A stretch of 64,000 nt of DNA from DASQMT01 sp963835735 (GTDB taxonomy: Bacteria > Actinomycetota > Thermoleophilia > Solirubrobacterales > Solirubrobacteraceae), in contig CAWIGP010000004.1 in assembly GCA_963835735.1 (NCBI GenBank), positions 62,001 to 126,000 on the forward strand. The letters are read 5' to 3'. Each line of letters begins with the position of its first letter. Within the stretch, counting starts at the first letter, position 1. The notes under the pieces are model-generated. The model did not search any database. It worked only from the letters and a program-made list of their open reading frames with translations, and was not told where the DNA came from. The position numbers and the translations under genes are program-made. Below are positions 1 through 8,561 of this stretch, in pieces.

Positions 1-279
1 CCTGATCTCCACCGTCGGCGCGTTCATCATCGCGCTCGGCGTGCTGGTCACGCTGATCAACGTCGTGCGCTCGCTCAAGGTCGGCGCGCTCGCGGGCCCG
101 GACCCGTGGAAGGCGAACACGCTCGAGTGGTTCACCCCCTCCCCTCCGCCCGAGCACAACTTCGACAGCATCCCGCGCGTGCGCTCGGTCGAGCCGATGA
201 AGGACTACCGGCGCCAGATCGAGGAGCAGTCGGGCGCCAAGCAGCGCTTCGAGTCCGGCCGACCGATGGCGCACGTGTG

Positions 280-280
<1 letters not shown>
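1..280 (+). CDS. ctaD: Cytochrome c oxidase subunit I, C-terminal fragment (cut by window edge)
   Basis: Only the last 92 codons are in the window; the frame begins at base 2. The visible part is the final transmembrane helix (about LGVLVTLINVVRSL) and the cytoplasmic tail of a heme-copper oxidase large subunit, with the signature DPWKANTLEWFTPSPPPEHN. That tail (WxxxTLEW.xSPPPxxNF) is conserved in actinobacterial CtaD and is matched by the complete subunit I at 3654-5582, so these are two different oxidases. The stop codon overlaps the ctaB start by one base, so they are translationally coupled. The catalytic part lies outside the window. Confidence 0.88.
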
Positions 281-1188
<908 letters not shown>

Positions 1189-1201
1189 ACTCCAGCCGCC
1201 C

Positions 1202-1312
1202 ATGGACCGCCGCCTGGCACGCAAGAACATCCGGACCGCGTTCGTCGTCTGCGCGATCATGGTGTTCATGTTCGCGATGACGTGGGTCGCGGCGCTGATC
1301 TATACGTCGTGA
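1202..1312 (+). CDS. Small membrane protein, cytochrome oxidase assembly-like
   Basis: This 36-residue protein has a basic N-terminus (MDRRLARKNIRTAF) and one hydrophobic helix (about residues 13-33). It resembles the very short 'cytochrome oxidase small assembly protein' type found beside ctaB or ctaG in other bacteria, which also has a basic R-N-x-R-T-A start before a single helix. It starts 13 bases after ctaB and its TGA overlaps the ATG of the next gene, so it belongs to the oxidase operon. Function is inferred from position and shape only. Confidence 0.6.
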   Translation: MDRRLARKNIRTAFVVCAIMVFMFAMTWVAALIYTS

Positions 1313-1557
1313 TGGCCGAGCCCGACGACATCGTCCGCGACGCGCCGCCGGCCGGCGAGCAGATCCACCTCCCGAGCCCGAGCATCCTGCCGCTGCTCAA
1401 CGCGGTCGGCGCCTCGCTCGCGATCATCGGCATCCCGATCTCGCTGGCGCTCGTGATCCCCGGGCTCGTGCTGTTCTTCGTCACCGCGGGGATCTGGATC
1501 CGCGACGCGCGGCGGGAGTACGACGAGCTGCCGCTCGACCACAGCTCCGGGCACTAG
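1312..1557 (+). CDS. Small two-helix membrane protein of the oxidase operon (subunit IV-like)
   Basis: This 81-residue protein has a soluble N-terminus, then IHLPSPSILPLLNAVG and two adjacent hydrophobic segments (about residues 27-45 and 46-63), ending in a charged tail with WIRDARREYDELP. The layout (LPxPSxxP motif before the helices, WxRDxRxEY after) recurs in small accessory subunits encoded next to actinobacterial heme-copper oxidases, sometimes called subunit IV. The ATG overlaps the stop of the 36-residue gene. The gene ends convergently over the last bases of the CBS gene (4-base overlap). Exact subunit identity is uncertain. Confidence 0.6.
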   Translation: MAEPDDIVRDAPPAGEQIHLPSPSILPLLNAVGASLAIIGIPISLALVIPGLVLFFVTAGIWIRDARREYDELPLDHSSGH

Positions 1558-1982
1558 GACGCGGACGCGCGCGCCAGTCCGGGCGACTGCGGGATCTCGC
1601 AGCTCGCGCCGTCGTCGGTCCAGCAGCGCACGATGTCGCGCACCGACAGGATCCCGGCGGTCTCGCCCTGGTCGACGACGACGAGGTGGCGGAAGCCGCC
1701 GCGCACCATCGCGACCGCGGCCTGCTCGAGCGACCACTGGGGACTGGCGAACACGAGTTCGGAGGTCAGGTGCTCGGCGACCTTCTCGGTGTCGGGATCC
1801 TCACCGCGCCCGAGCGAGAGCAGGATGTCGCGCTCCGTGATGATGCCGGGCCCCATGGCGTCGGGATCGAGGACCACGGCGGCGCCGACGCCGCGCTCGG
1901 CCATCTGGGAAGCGGCCTGGCGGAGCGTGTGGCCGGGTCCCACCGTCAGGATCAATGTGCTCATGCCCTCCCGCACATGCAT
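1554..1982 (-). CDS. Two-CBS-domain protein
   Basis: The 142-residue protein is made almost entirely of a CBS pair. CBS1 runs over about residues 10-65 (TLRQAASQMAERGVGAAVV, then GPGIITERDIL) and CBS2 over about 75-130 (SLEQAAVAMVRGGFRHLVVV, then GILSVRDIV). CBS pairs bind adenosine nucleotides and act as energy or redox sensors; no effector domain is attached. ATG 1982 is chosen because AAGGTG lies 7 bases upstream; an internal ATG at 1964 is possible. It is transcribed away from the AraC-type gene and convergent with the oxidase operon. The regulated partner is unknown. Confidence 0.8.
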   Translation of the reverse strand: MHVREGMSTLILTVGPGHTLRQAASQMAERGVGAAVVLDPDAMGPGIITERDILLSLGRGEDPDTEKVAEHLTSELVFASPQWSLEQAAVAMVRGGFRHLVVVDQGETAGILSVRDIVRCWTDDGASCEIPQSPGLARASAS

Positions 1983-2138
1983 TCCTCATCACCTTCCAGG
2001 CTCGGTTGCAAGCGACGATCGGCACAAGCCTATCGAGGCCGGCGGGCGGGCGCGCCGACGAGCGGCAACGCGCCAGGTCCGCTCGCCGCCGGGGACAAAC
2101 CTCATCCGTCCCGGGCGCGCTGCGCGTATCTATCGTTA

Positions 2139-2510
2139 GTGCCCACCCAGCGTCCTGCAACGGTCCAGCTGCGCTCGAGCCTCTTCGCCGACGCCGTCGA
2201 GATCGTCGACCGCGAGTTCGCCCGCGACCTCGCGCTCGACGACATCGCGCGGCGCGTCGCCTCGTCGCGCCGCCAGCTCCAGCGCGCATACGCCGAGATC
2301 GGCGGGACCACGTTCCGCGAGTACCTGACCGGCGTGCGGATGGACCGCGCGGCCGAGCTGCTCGTGCGCCGCACCGTCACCGTGCGAGAGGTCGCCCACA
2401 GCGTCGGCTACCGCCAGCCGGCGCAGTTCGCCAAGGCGTTCCGGCGCCACCACGGCGTCGCGCCGTCGGACTTCCGCGCGAGCCGCGCGGGCGAGCGGCT
2501 CGCCGCCTGA
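2139..2510 (+). CDS. AraC-family transcriptional regulator, DNA-binding domain only
   Basis: This 123-residue protein contains just the double helix-turn-helix AraC/XylS domain: first HTH about residues 28-50 (LALDDIARRVASSRRQLQRA), linker GTTFREYLTGVRMDRAAELL, second HTH about 78-100 (TVREVAHSVGYRQPAQFAKAF), ending in HHGVAPSDFR. The usual N-terminal sensing domain is absent, so it may be a constitutive or protein-partner-dependent regulator like SoxS/MarA. The start is GTG 2139; no strong Shine-Dalgarno is visible. It lies 76 bases upstream of coxB in the same direction and could control the second oxidase (inference). Confidence 0.82.
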   Translation: MPTQRPATVQLRSSLFADAVEIVDREFARDLALDDIARRVASSRRQLQRAYAEIGGTTFREYLTGVRMDRAAELLVRRTVTVREVAHSVGYRQPAQFAKAFRRHHGVAPSDFRASRAGERLAA

Positions 2511-2586
2511 CGGCGGCCGCGCACCCGTCGGTTCCCTCCGTCCCGGCGTTTCTGTAACTTGCCGCGTCCATGGGCCGGGACCGCTG

Positions 2587-3643
2587 ATGGAGAGCGAAGA
2601 CTTCAGGAACGAGCCGGAGAGCCGCACCCACGTCGTCGAGCTGATCACGATCGGCGTGATCGCGTCGATCATCGGCATCGCCCTTGGCCTGCTGATCGAC
2701 TGGTTCCCGACGCAGGCGACCGAGGAGGGCAAGCAGATCGACACGGTCTGGGACGTGCTGATCATCTTCTCGGTGCCGGTCTTCGTGCTGGTCATGGTCA
2801 TCGTCCTGTACTGCGTCTGGCGCTTTCGCATGCGGCCCGGCGAGGAATTGCTCGACGGCCCGCCGATCCACGGCAACACGCGCCTGGAGATCATCTGGAC
2901 CGCGATCCCGGCGATCGTCCTCGTGGCGCTCTGCTCGTACGCGTACGTGGTGCTGCACGACGTCGAGGAGGCCGACGCGAACGCGCTCGGAGTGCGCGTC
3001 GTGGGCCAGCAGTTCACCTGGACGTTCTATTACAAGGATCCGTCGGGGCAGACGTTCGCCTCGCCGCAGCTCTACGTGCCCACCGGCCGCCAGGTCAAGT
3101 TCACGGTCCAGTCCGACGACGTGATCCACGACTTCTGGGTCCCCGCGTTCCGGCTGAAGATCGACGCGGTGCCGGGGATCAACACGTCGCTGCGCGCGAC
3201 GCCCGAGACCGTCGGCGAGTACCCGGTCGTGTGCGCGGAGCTGTGCGGGATCGGACACTCCGCGATGCGCCAGACCGCCCACGTCGTCCCGCCGCAGGAG
3301 TTCGATCGCTGGGTCGAGCGGCGCGGCAGGCCGCCCGGCCAGGCCGAAGAGGCCGGAGGAGGCGCCGCTGCGCCCGAGGGCAAGATGTTGTTCACCGAGG
3401 AGGGCTGCGGCGGCTGTCACACGCTCGCCGACGCGGGCACGACCGGCGGCGTCGGGCCCGACCTCGACCAGGTGCTGCCGGACAAGAGCGCGGCGTTCAT
3501 CAAGCAGAGCATCGTGGACCCGAACGCCGAGATCGCGCAGGGCTTCTCGGCCGAACATCATGCCGCCGAACTTCGGCCAGACCATCCCGCCGGCGGAACT
3601 GGACACGCTCGTGAAGTACCTTGACGACGTGGCAGGCCGATGA
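2587..3643 (+). CDS. coxB: Cytochrome c oxidase subunit II fused to cytochrome c (caa3-type), one frameshift
   Basis: Subunit II accepts electrons at CuA and passes them to subunit I; the C-terminal cytochrome c makes this a caa3-type subunit. Two N-terminal membrane helices (about residues 18-38 and 58-78) precede the cupredoxin domain with the CuA motif CAELCGIGHSAM (about 217-228). Heme-binding CGGCH is at residues 274-278. The as-read frame ends at 3624, but an extra G near 3549 throws the last part out of frame. Removing it restores FS-PNIMPPNFGQTIPP, which supplies the axial Met ligand, and LVKYLDDVAGR, ending at TGA 3641-3643 (351 residues). This is probably a sequencing error. The coxA start follows 10 bases later. 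Confidence 0.9.
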
Positions 3644-3653
3644 GGGGATCTCG

Positions 3654-5582
3654 ATGACCGCCAAGCTGCGCGCGCCGGGCTGGTACCGGGCTGGGGCTTA
3701 CATCGTCCTCGGCGTGCTGTTCTCCGCGGCGCTGGTCACCGTCGTCCGCGAGGCGTACGGCTTCTCCACGCCGTTCGATGGCTCGGCCGGCTGGGACTCG
3801 CACTGGCAGAACGCGGTCCTGATCGTCTCGCTGCTCGCCACGCCGCTGTTCTTCTTCGTCGGCCTCGGCGCGTTCGACTACTGGTTCTACTGGGCGTCCG
3901 GACGCCCGACGCGGCCGGAGGACCACTCCAGCCACGGCGCGCATAGCTGGCGCGACTACTTCCGCGTCAACACCGATCACAAGGTGATCGGGATCCAGTA
4001 CGTCGTCACGTCGTTCTTCTTCATGCTGGTCGGCGGCCTGCTGGCGATGCTGGTGCGCGCGGAACTGGCCGCGCCGGGCTCGCAGTTCGTGGACCCGAAC
4101 GCCTACAACGGCCTGTTCAGCGTCCACGCGTCGCTGATGATCTTCCTGTTCATCATCCCTGTCTTCGCGGGGCTGGCGAACTACGTGCTGCCGCTGATGA
4201 TCGGCGCGCCGGACATGGCGTTCCCGCGCCTGAACGCGCTGTCGTACTGGATGCTGCCGGTCGCCGGGCTGATGATGACCGCGTCGTTCTTCGCGCCCGG
4301 CGGGTCGTTCGCGACCGGCTGGACCGCGTACGCCCCGCTCTCGACGTCGGTGCCGATCGGGCAGCTGTTCTTCACGATCGGCGTGCAGTTCGCCGGCGCG
4401 TCCTCGATCGCGACCGCGCTGAACTTCCTCGTGACGATCATCACGATGCGCGCGCCCGGCATGAGCTTCTGGCGCATGCCGCTGCTGGTGTGGGCGAACT
4501 TCTCGACCTCGCTGCTGGTCGTGATCGCCACCCCGTTCGTCGCCGCGTCGCAGTTCTTCGTCCTGCTCGACTACGCGCTCGGGTTCAACTTCTTCGTTCC
4601 GCAGAAGGCGGGCGACGTGCTGATGTACCAGCACGTCTTCTGGTTCTACTCGCACCCGGCGGTCTACATCATGATGCTGCCGGGCTTCGGGATCATCTCC
4701 GAGGTCCTGTCGGTGAAGGCGCGAAAACCGATCTTCGGCTACCGGATGATGGCGTTCTCGCTGCTGGCGATCGTGCTGCTCGGGTTCACCGTCTGGGCGC
4801 ACCACATGTTCGTCTCGGGAATGCAGAGCTGGATCCGGATCCCGATGATGGTCACGACGGCGATCATCGCGGTGCCGACCGGGATCAAGATCTTCTCCTG
4901 GCTGGCGACGCTGTGGCGCGGCGTCCTGCACCTCGACACGCCGATGCTGTTCGCGCTCGGCTTCCTGACGATGTTCACGCTCGGGGGGATCTCCGGCGTG
5001 ATGCTGGCGATGCTGCCGTTGTCGATCACGGTCAGCGACACCTACTTCATCGTCGCGCACATCCACTACGTGCTGTACGGCGGCTCGCTGTTCACGATCT
5101 ACGCGGGCGTCTACTACTGGTTCCCGAAGATGACCGGGCGGATGTTCGACGACCGGCTCGGCAAGGTGCACTTCTGGCTGACGTTCGTGTCGTTCAACGC
5201 AACGTTCGGGCCGATGCACCTGATCGGGATCGAGGGCATGCCGCGGCGCGTGGCGGACTATCCCGAGCAGTTCGCCGGCTGGAACCTTTTCATCTCGCTG
5301 TCGTCGTTCGTGCTCGGGCTGTCGACGCTGGTCTTCGTCTACAACATCGTGCGCTCGTGGCGCACGGGCCCGCGCGCGGAGGCGAACCCGTGGCGGTCGC
5401 TGACGCTCGAGTGGCAGGTCTCCTCGCCACCGCCGATCTTCAACTTCGATCGGGTGCCGACCGTCGTCGGCGGGCCGTACGAGTACGGCGTGCCCGGCGC
5501 CGTCCACGGGATCTTCCAGCCCGCGGGCGAGGAGGCCAAGCCACCACAGGTCGTGGCGGGCGGAGAGACGAGTCGGGAGTGA
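3654..5582 (+). CDS. coxA: Cytochrome c oxidase subunit I, A2-type heme-copper oxidase
   Basis: This 642-residue catalytic subunit reduces O2 to water and pumps protons. The family ligands are visible: heme a His in SVHASLMIFL, CuB His and cross-linked Tyr in YSHPAVYIMMLPGFG, two CuB His in VWAHHMF, and heme a3/a His in AHIHYVLYGG. Helix VI reads YSHPAVY instead of GHPEVY, so the proton-channel Glu of A1 enzymes is missing and the YS pair of A2 enzymes such as Thermus caa3 is present. An N-terminal extension of about 100 residues with two helices precedes the DHKVIGIQY core start. ATG 3654 has AGGGG 7 bases upstream. The tail WRSLTLEWQVSSPPP matches the partial subunit I at the window start. 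Confidence 0.96.
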   Translation: MTAKLRAPGWYRAGAYIVLGVLFSAALVTVVREAYGFSTPFDGSAGWDSHWQNAVLIVSLLATPLFFFVGLGAFDYWFYWASGRPTRPEDHSSHGAHSWRDYFRVNTDHKVIGIQYVVTSFFFMLVGGLLAMLVRAELAAPGSQFVDPNAYNGLFSVHASLMIFLFIIPVFAGLANYVLPLMIGAPDMAFPRLNALSYWMLPVAGLMMTASFFAPGGSFATGWTAYAPLSTSVPIGQLFFTIGVQFAGASSIATALNFLVTIITMRAPGMSFWRMPLLVWANFSTSLLVVIATPFVAASQFFVLLDYALGFNFFVPQKAGDVLMYQHVFWFYSHPAVYIMMLPGFGIISEVLSVKARKPIFGYRMMAFSLLAIVLLGFTVWAHHMFVSGMQSWIRIPMMVTTAIIAVPTGIKIFSWLATLWRGVLHLDTPMLFALGFLTMFTLGGISGVMLAMLPLSITVSDTYFIVAHIHYVLYGGSLFTIYAGVYYWFPKMTGRMFDDRLGKVHFWLTFVSFNATFGPMHLIGIEGMPRRVADYPEQFAGWNLFISLSSFVLGLSTLVFVYNIVRSWRTGPRAEANPWRSLTLEWQVSSPPPIFNFDRVPTVVGGPYEYGVPGAVHGIFQPAGEEAKPPQVVAGGETSRE

Positions 5583-6430
5583 CGCGACCAGTGGGCCCTT
5601 CCGCAGTGGCTGAGATCCTCGTCCTGGCGAACGAGACGATCGGCGGCGCGAAGCTGCTCGACGCGATCCGCGAGCGCGCCGCGCAGGGCGACGCGCGCTT
5701 CCACGTCGTCGTCCCGCTGACGCGCCCCCGGCACGGCAACGTGATCTACGACGAGGCCGTGCGCGACTCGGCGCAGGTGCGCGTCGACCTGGCGCTCGCG
5801 TTCATGCGCGAGGAGGGGATCGCGGGGCGCGGCGAGGTCGGCGACGGCGACCCGCTGAACGCCGCGAAGGACGCGATCGCCGAACACGGCATCACCGAGA
5901 TCATCGTCTCGACGCTGCCCGCCTCGACGTCGGGCTGGATGAAGCGCGATCTGATCGAGGCGCTCGAGAACGACACGGGTCTTCCCGTCACGCACGTGGT
6001 GGTCGACCTCGCCCGCGAGGGGCTGCCGTTCGACGTGACGCTCGTGGTCGCCAACCAGACGGTCGCAGGCCGAGAGCTCGTCGAGCGGCTGAAGGCGCTC
6101 GCCGAGGAGGGTGCGCGCCGCTTCATCATCGTCGTCCCGCAGGACAGCGGCGACGGCCGCGCGGTGCGTGCTGCGCGCGAGCGCCTGCAGACGCTGCTCG
6201 CGTCGCTCGCCGAGTCGGGCATCGTGGCCGCCGGCCTGATCGGCGATCCCGACCCGTACACGGCGACGATGAACGCCGTGCAGTTCTTCCACATCCACGA
6301 AATCGTGATCTCGACGCTGCCCGAGGGCAGCTCGAGCTGGATGGCCGACAAGCTGGTCGATCGGGTGCAGAAGGCGACCGGCAAGCCGGTCGAGCACGTC
6401 GAGTCCTCGGCCGCGCCGGTGCAGGCCTGA
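5579..6430 (+). CDS. Tandem universal-stress-like (USP) protein inside the oxidase operon
   Basis: The 283-residue soluble protein has two homologous halves, each starting with a beta strand (AEILVLANETIGG; VTLVVANQTVAGRELV), an FHVVVP or FIIVVP strand, a GDGDP or IGDPDP turn, and ending EIIVSTLPASTSGWMKRDL or EIVISTLPEGSSSWMADKL. That is the Rossmann-like USP fold, although the classic ATP motif G-2x-G-9x-G-S is replaced by STLPxSxSxWM. The start at GTG 5579 overlaps the coxA stop; GTG 5591 and GTG 5606 are alternatives. The stop overlaps the coxC ATG. Placement between coxA and coxC suggests a role tied to oxidase expression or energy state (inference). Confidence 0.75.
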   Translation: MTRPVGPSAVAEILVLANETIGGAKLLDAIRERAAQGDARFHVVVPLTRPRHGNVIYDEAVRDSAQVRVDLALAFMREEGIAGRGEVGDGDPLNAAKDAIAEHGITEIIVSTLPASTSGWMKRDLIEALENDTGLPVTHVVVDLAREGLPFDVTLVVANQTVAGRELVERLKALAEEGARRFIIVVPQDSGDGRAVRAARERLQTLLASLAESGIVAAGLIGDPDPYTATMNAVQFFHIHEIVISTLPEGSSSWMADKLVDRVQKATGKPVEHVESSAAPVQA

Positions 6431-7029
6431 TGGAAGCCGCCGCGATCCCGCACGAGCATCACGGCCCGCCGCCGGCCAACCGTTCCTCGCGCGTGGACCC
6501 GGCCTACCTCGGAATGCTGCTTTTCATCATCTCCGAGGTGATGATCTTCGGGGCCTTCTTCACGGCCTACTTCTTCATCCGGGTCGTGCAGGGCGCCGAA
6601 TGGCCGGCGGAGGGCGAGCACCTGCCGAAGGCGATCGCCGGGGTCAACACGGCGATCCTGATCTCCTCCTCGTTCACGCTGCATTGGGCCGAGCACGCGA
6701 ACAAGATGGGCAACCGGCGCGGGCTGCAGGCCGGCATCCTGACCACGTTCCTGCTCGGCTGCACGTTCCTGTTCATCCAGATCAACGAGTACGTGCACCT
6801 CGGCTTCTCGCCGCAGGACAACGCGCAGGGCACGGTCTTCTACAGCCTCACCGGGCTGCACGGCGCGCACGTGTTCATCGGCCTGACGCTGCTGCTGTTC
6901 GTGACGATCCGGGCGTTCCGCGGCCACTTCACCGCGACCGAGCACCGCGGGATAGAGGTGCCCGGGATCTACTGGCACTTCGTCGACGTCATGTGGATCG
7001 TGGTCTACACCACGGTCTACATAATCTGA
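6430..7029 (+). CDS. coxC: Cytochrome c oxidase subunit III
   Basis: The 199-residue protein has five membrane helices, the short bacterial form of subunit III, which stabilises subunit I and binds lipid. Family features include GMLLFIISEVMIFGAFFTAYF in helix 1 region (Glu in SEVMIF), TGLHGAHVFIGL, and the C-terminal YWHFVDVMWIVVYTTVYI. The ATG at 6430 overlaps the TGA of the USP-like gene, giving coupled translation. The membrane topology is complete with no gaps. Confidence 0.95.
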   Translation: MEAAAIPHEHHGPPPANRSSRVDPAYLGMLLFIISEVMIFGAFFTAYFFIRVVQGAEWPAEGEHLPKAIAGVNTAILISSSFTLHWAEHANKMGNRRGLQAGILTTFLLGCTFLFIQINEYVHLGFSPQDNAQGTVFYSLTGLHGAHVFIGLTLLLFVTIRAFRGHFTATEHRGIEVPGIYWHFVDVMWIVVYTTVYII

Positions 7030-7031
7030 GC

Positions 7032-7139
7032 GTGGAGAACCCGCTGCGCACGGAGGCGGGCGCGTTCCGTCTCCTGCTGTACGTGATCGCGGTGGCGGCC
7101 GTGGTCGTGGCGGTCGTGCTGATCGCCCGCGCGCTCTAG
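7032..7139 (+). CDS. Very small membrane protein after coxC
   Basis: This 35-residue protein starts at GTG two bases after the coxC stop. It has a short polar start (VENPLRTEAGAFR) and a single hydrophobic helix (LLLYVIAVAAVVVAVVLIAR). Similar tiny proteins commonly close actinobacterial oxidase operons, but no function is known to me. It overlaps the end of the convergent deazaflavin oxidoreductase gene by 4 bases. Confidence 0.5.
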   Translation: MENPLRTEAGAFRLLLYVIAVAAVVVAVVLIARAL

Positions 7140-7585
7140 GAGCGGCGCGATATGCGAAAGATGGGGTGCAGCGGGGCGATCCGGCGCAGGTCCTCGTCCG
7201 GCGCATCGGCGCCGACCCCCTGAAAGAACGTGCCGACCTCCCAGGCCCACTTCTTCAGATACGCACGGAGAAGCGGCGGCTTCTCTTCGTCGGGAAGCTC
7301 TGTCGCCGTGAACTCCTCCGTCCTGCGGCCCTTTCGCAAGCGCCCCTCGGCACTCGCTCGGAGGTTGCGCACCCACTGCGTCTCACCGCGTGGCGCAACG
7401 ATGTACCGCTCGCCCCCGAACTCGAGCGGATTCACCGGAGTTTGCCGCCACTCGCCGCTCTTCCGGCCGCGCACCTCGAGGACGCGGGACCCCACGAGGC
7501 TCACGCCGCGCCGGGTCAGTCCGGCGACGATCGGGTTGAAGACGTGCTTCGTGAACCACCCGGGGCGCTGGTAATCCGTCGCCAT
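7136..7585 (-). CDS. Deazaflavin (F420)-dependent nitroreductase-family protein
   Basis: The 149-residue single-domain split beta-barrel protein belongs to the Ddn/PF04075 family, which uses F420H2 to reduce varied substrates in actinobacteria. Recognisable parts are LEVRGRKSGEWRQTPVNPLE (about residues 36-55), GERYIVAPRGETQWVRNLRA and the C-terminal PIFRI. ATG 7585 lies 4 bases after the stop of the lysR-type gene, so the two are cotranscribed leftwards; longer upstream starts would overlap that regulator and are unlikely. The substrate is unknown. Confidence 0.82.
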   Translation of the reverse strand: MATDYQRPGWFTKHVFNPIVAGLTRRGVSLVGSRVLEVRGRKSGEWRQTPVNPLEFGGERYIVAPRGETQWVRNLRASAEGRLRKGRRTEEFTATELPDEEKPPLLRAYLKKWAWEVGTFFQGVGADAPDEDLRRIAPLHPIFRISRRS

Positions 7586-7589
7586 CGGG

Positions 7590-8546
7590 TCATATTGTGA
7601 ACTCTTCGACCCGCAGCAGGAGCTGGGTTGCGTTGTCATCGAGCAACTCGACGATCCGGCGGATCCCGGGGTCACTTTGGGCGGAGCGGCGCGTGAGCGC
7701 GAAGTGGTGTCGCTGGACCGGCGGATGGATCGGCAGCAGCCGCAACCCCTCGGGGACGGCTCGCGCGGCGAGCCGCGGCACGAGGGCGACGCCGATGCCG
7801 GCGGCGACGAGCTCGAGCTGCACGGAGAAGTCGGTCGCCTCGGCTACGACATGGGGTTGAAACCCGGCGGCGCCGCACGCGCGTTTGACCATCTCGGCGC
7901 ACGTGAGGTCGGCGTGCGGGATCACCCAGTCGCTGTGGGCCTGGTCGGCGAGTCGCGCGGCGCCCGCGCCGGTGGTCGCCGGCGCGGAGCTCGCGGCCGT
8001 CGCCAGGAGCAACTCCTCGCTCACGAGAGCGGTGGCGATGAGCCCATGCGAGGTGAGCCGTGGAACGTTCGAGTAGGCGTGGGTGACGGCAAGGTCGAGG
8101 TCGCCGCGGACGAGCGCCTCGGCCGCCGCGTCGGGCTCGAGCTCGGTGAGCCGCAGCGCCGGGCCGGCTTGGGGGCCGTCGCGCAGCTGCCGCCACGTGT
8201 CCGTCACATACGAGCGCGCGGCGGTCGGGAAGGCCGCGATCCGGTAGGTGCCCGACTCGCCCTGGCGCAGCGTCTCGACGTCCATCTCGGCGACGCTGAC
8301 CAGGTCCACGATGTCGCGGCCGTGGGCGGCGAGCACCGCTCCCGCAGGCGTGAGGACGACGCGTCTGCCCTGCCGTTCGGTGAGCGCGAGCCCGACCGCG
8401 CGCTCCAGCGCGGCGAGCTGCATCGACACCGCAGGCGCGGTGAGGTGAAGCTCGTTGGCGACGGCCGCGATCGTGCCGAGCCGCTGTAGCTCGCTCAGCA
8501 TCTGCAGGCGGCGAACGTCCAACACGTCAACGAAACTTACGCTCAA
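7590..8546 (-). CDS. LysR-family transcriptional regulator
   Basis: The 318-residue protein has the N-terminal winged helix-turn-helix (about residues 12-70; LGTIAAVANELHLTAPAVSM and QLAALERAVGLALTERQGRR) and a substrate-binding domain of the periplasmic-binding type (from about residue 95), as usual for LysR regulators. It is divergent from the EamA exporter with only 15 bases between starts, the classic arrangement in which a LysR protein regulates its neighbour and itself. It is followed in the same transcript by the deazaflavin oxidoreductase. The effector is unknown. Confidence 0.92.
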   Translation of the reverse strand: MSVSFVDVLDVRRLQMLSELQRLGTIAAVANELHLTAPAVSMQLAALERAVGLALTERQGRRVVLTPAGAVLAAHGRDIVDLVSVAEMDVETLRQGESGTYRIAAFPTAARSYVTDTWRQLRDGPQAGPALRLTELEPDAAAEALVRGDLDLAVTHAYSNVPRLTSHGLIATALVSEELLLATAASSAPATTGAGAARLADQAHSDWVIPHADLTCAEMVKRACGAAGFQPHVVAEATDFSVQLELVAAGIGVALVPRLAARAVPEGLRLLPIHPPVQRHHFALTRRSAQSDPGIRRIVELLDDNATQLLLRVEEFTI

Positions 8547-8561
8547 CCGCGAAAATCGTCA

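Noticed and set aside
3540..3560. Programmed frameshift in coxB
   Set aside because: No slippery heptamer or downstream structure is evident; a single extra base is the simpler explanation.
3558..5507. Long open frame (649 codons) on the minus strand opposite coxA
   Set aside because: Composition is Arg/His/Asp-rich shadow of a GC-rich gene; coxA on the other strand has full family motifs.
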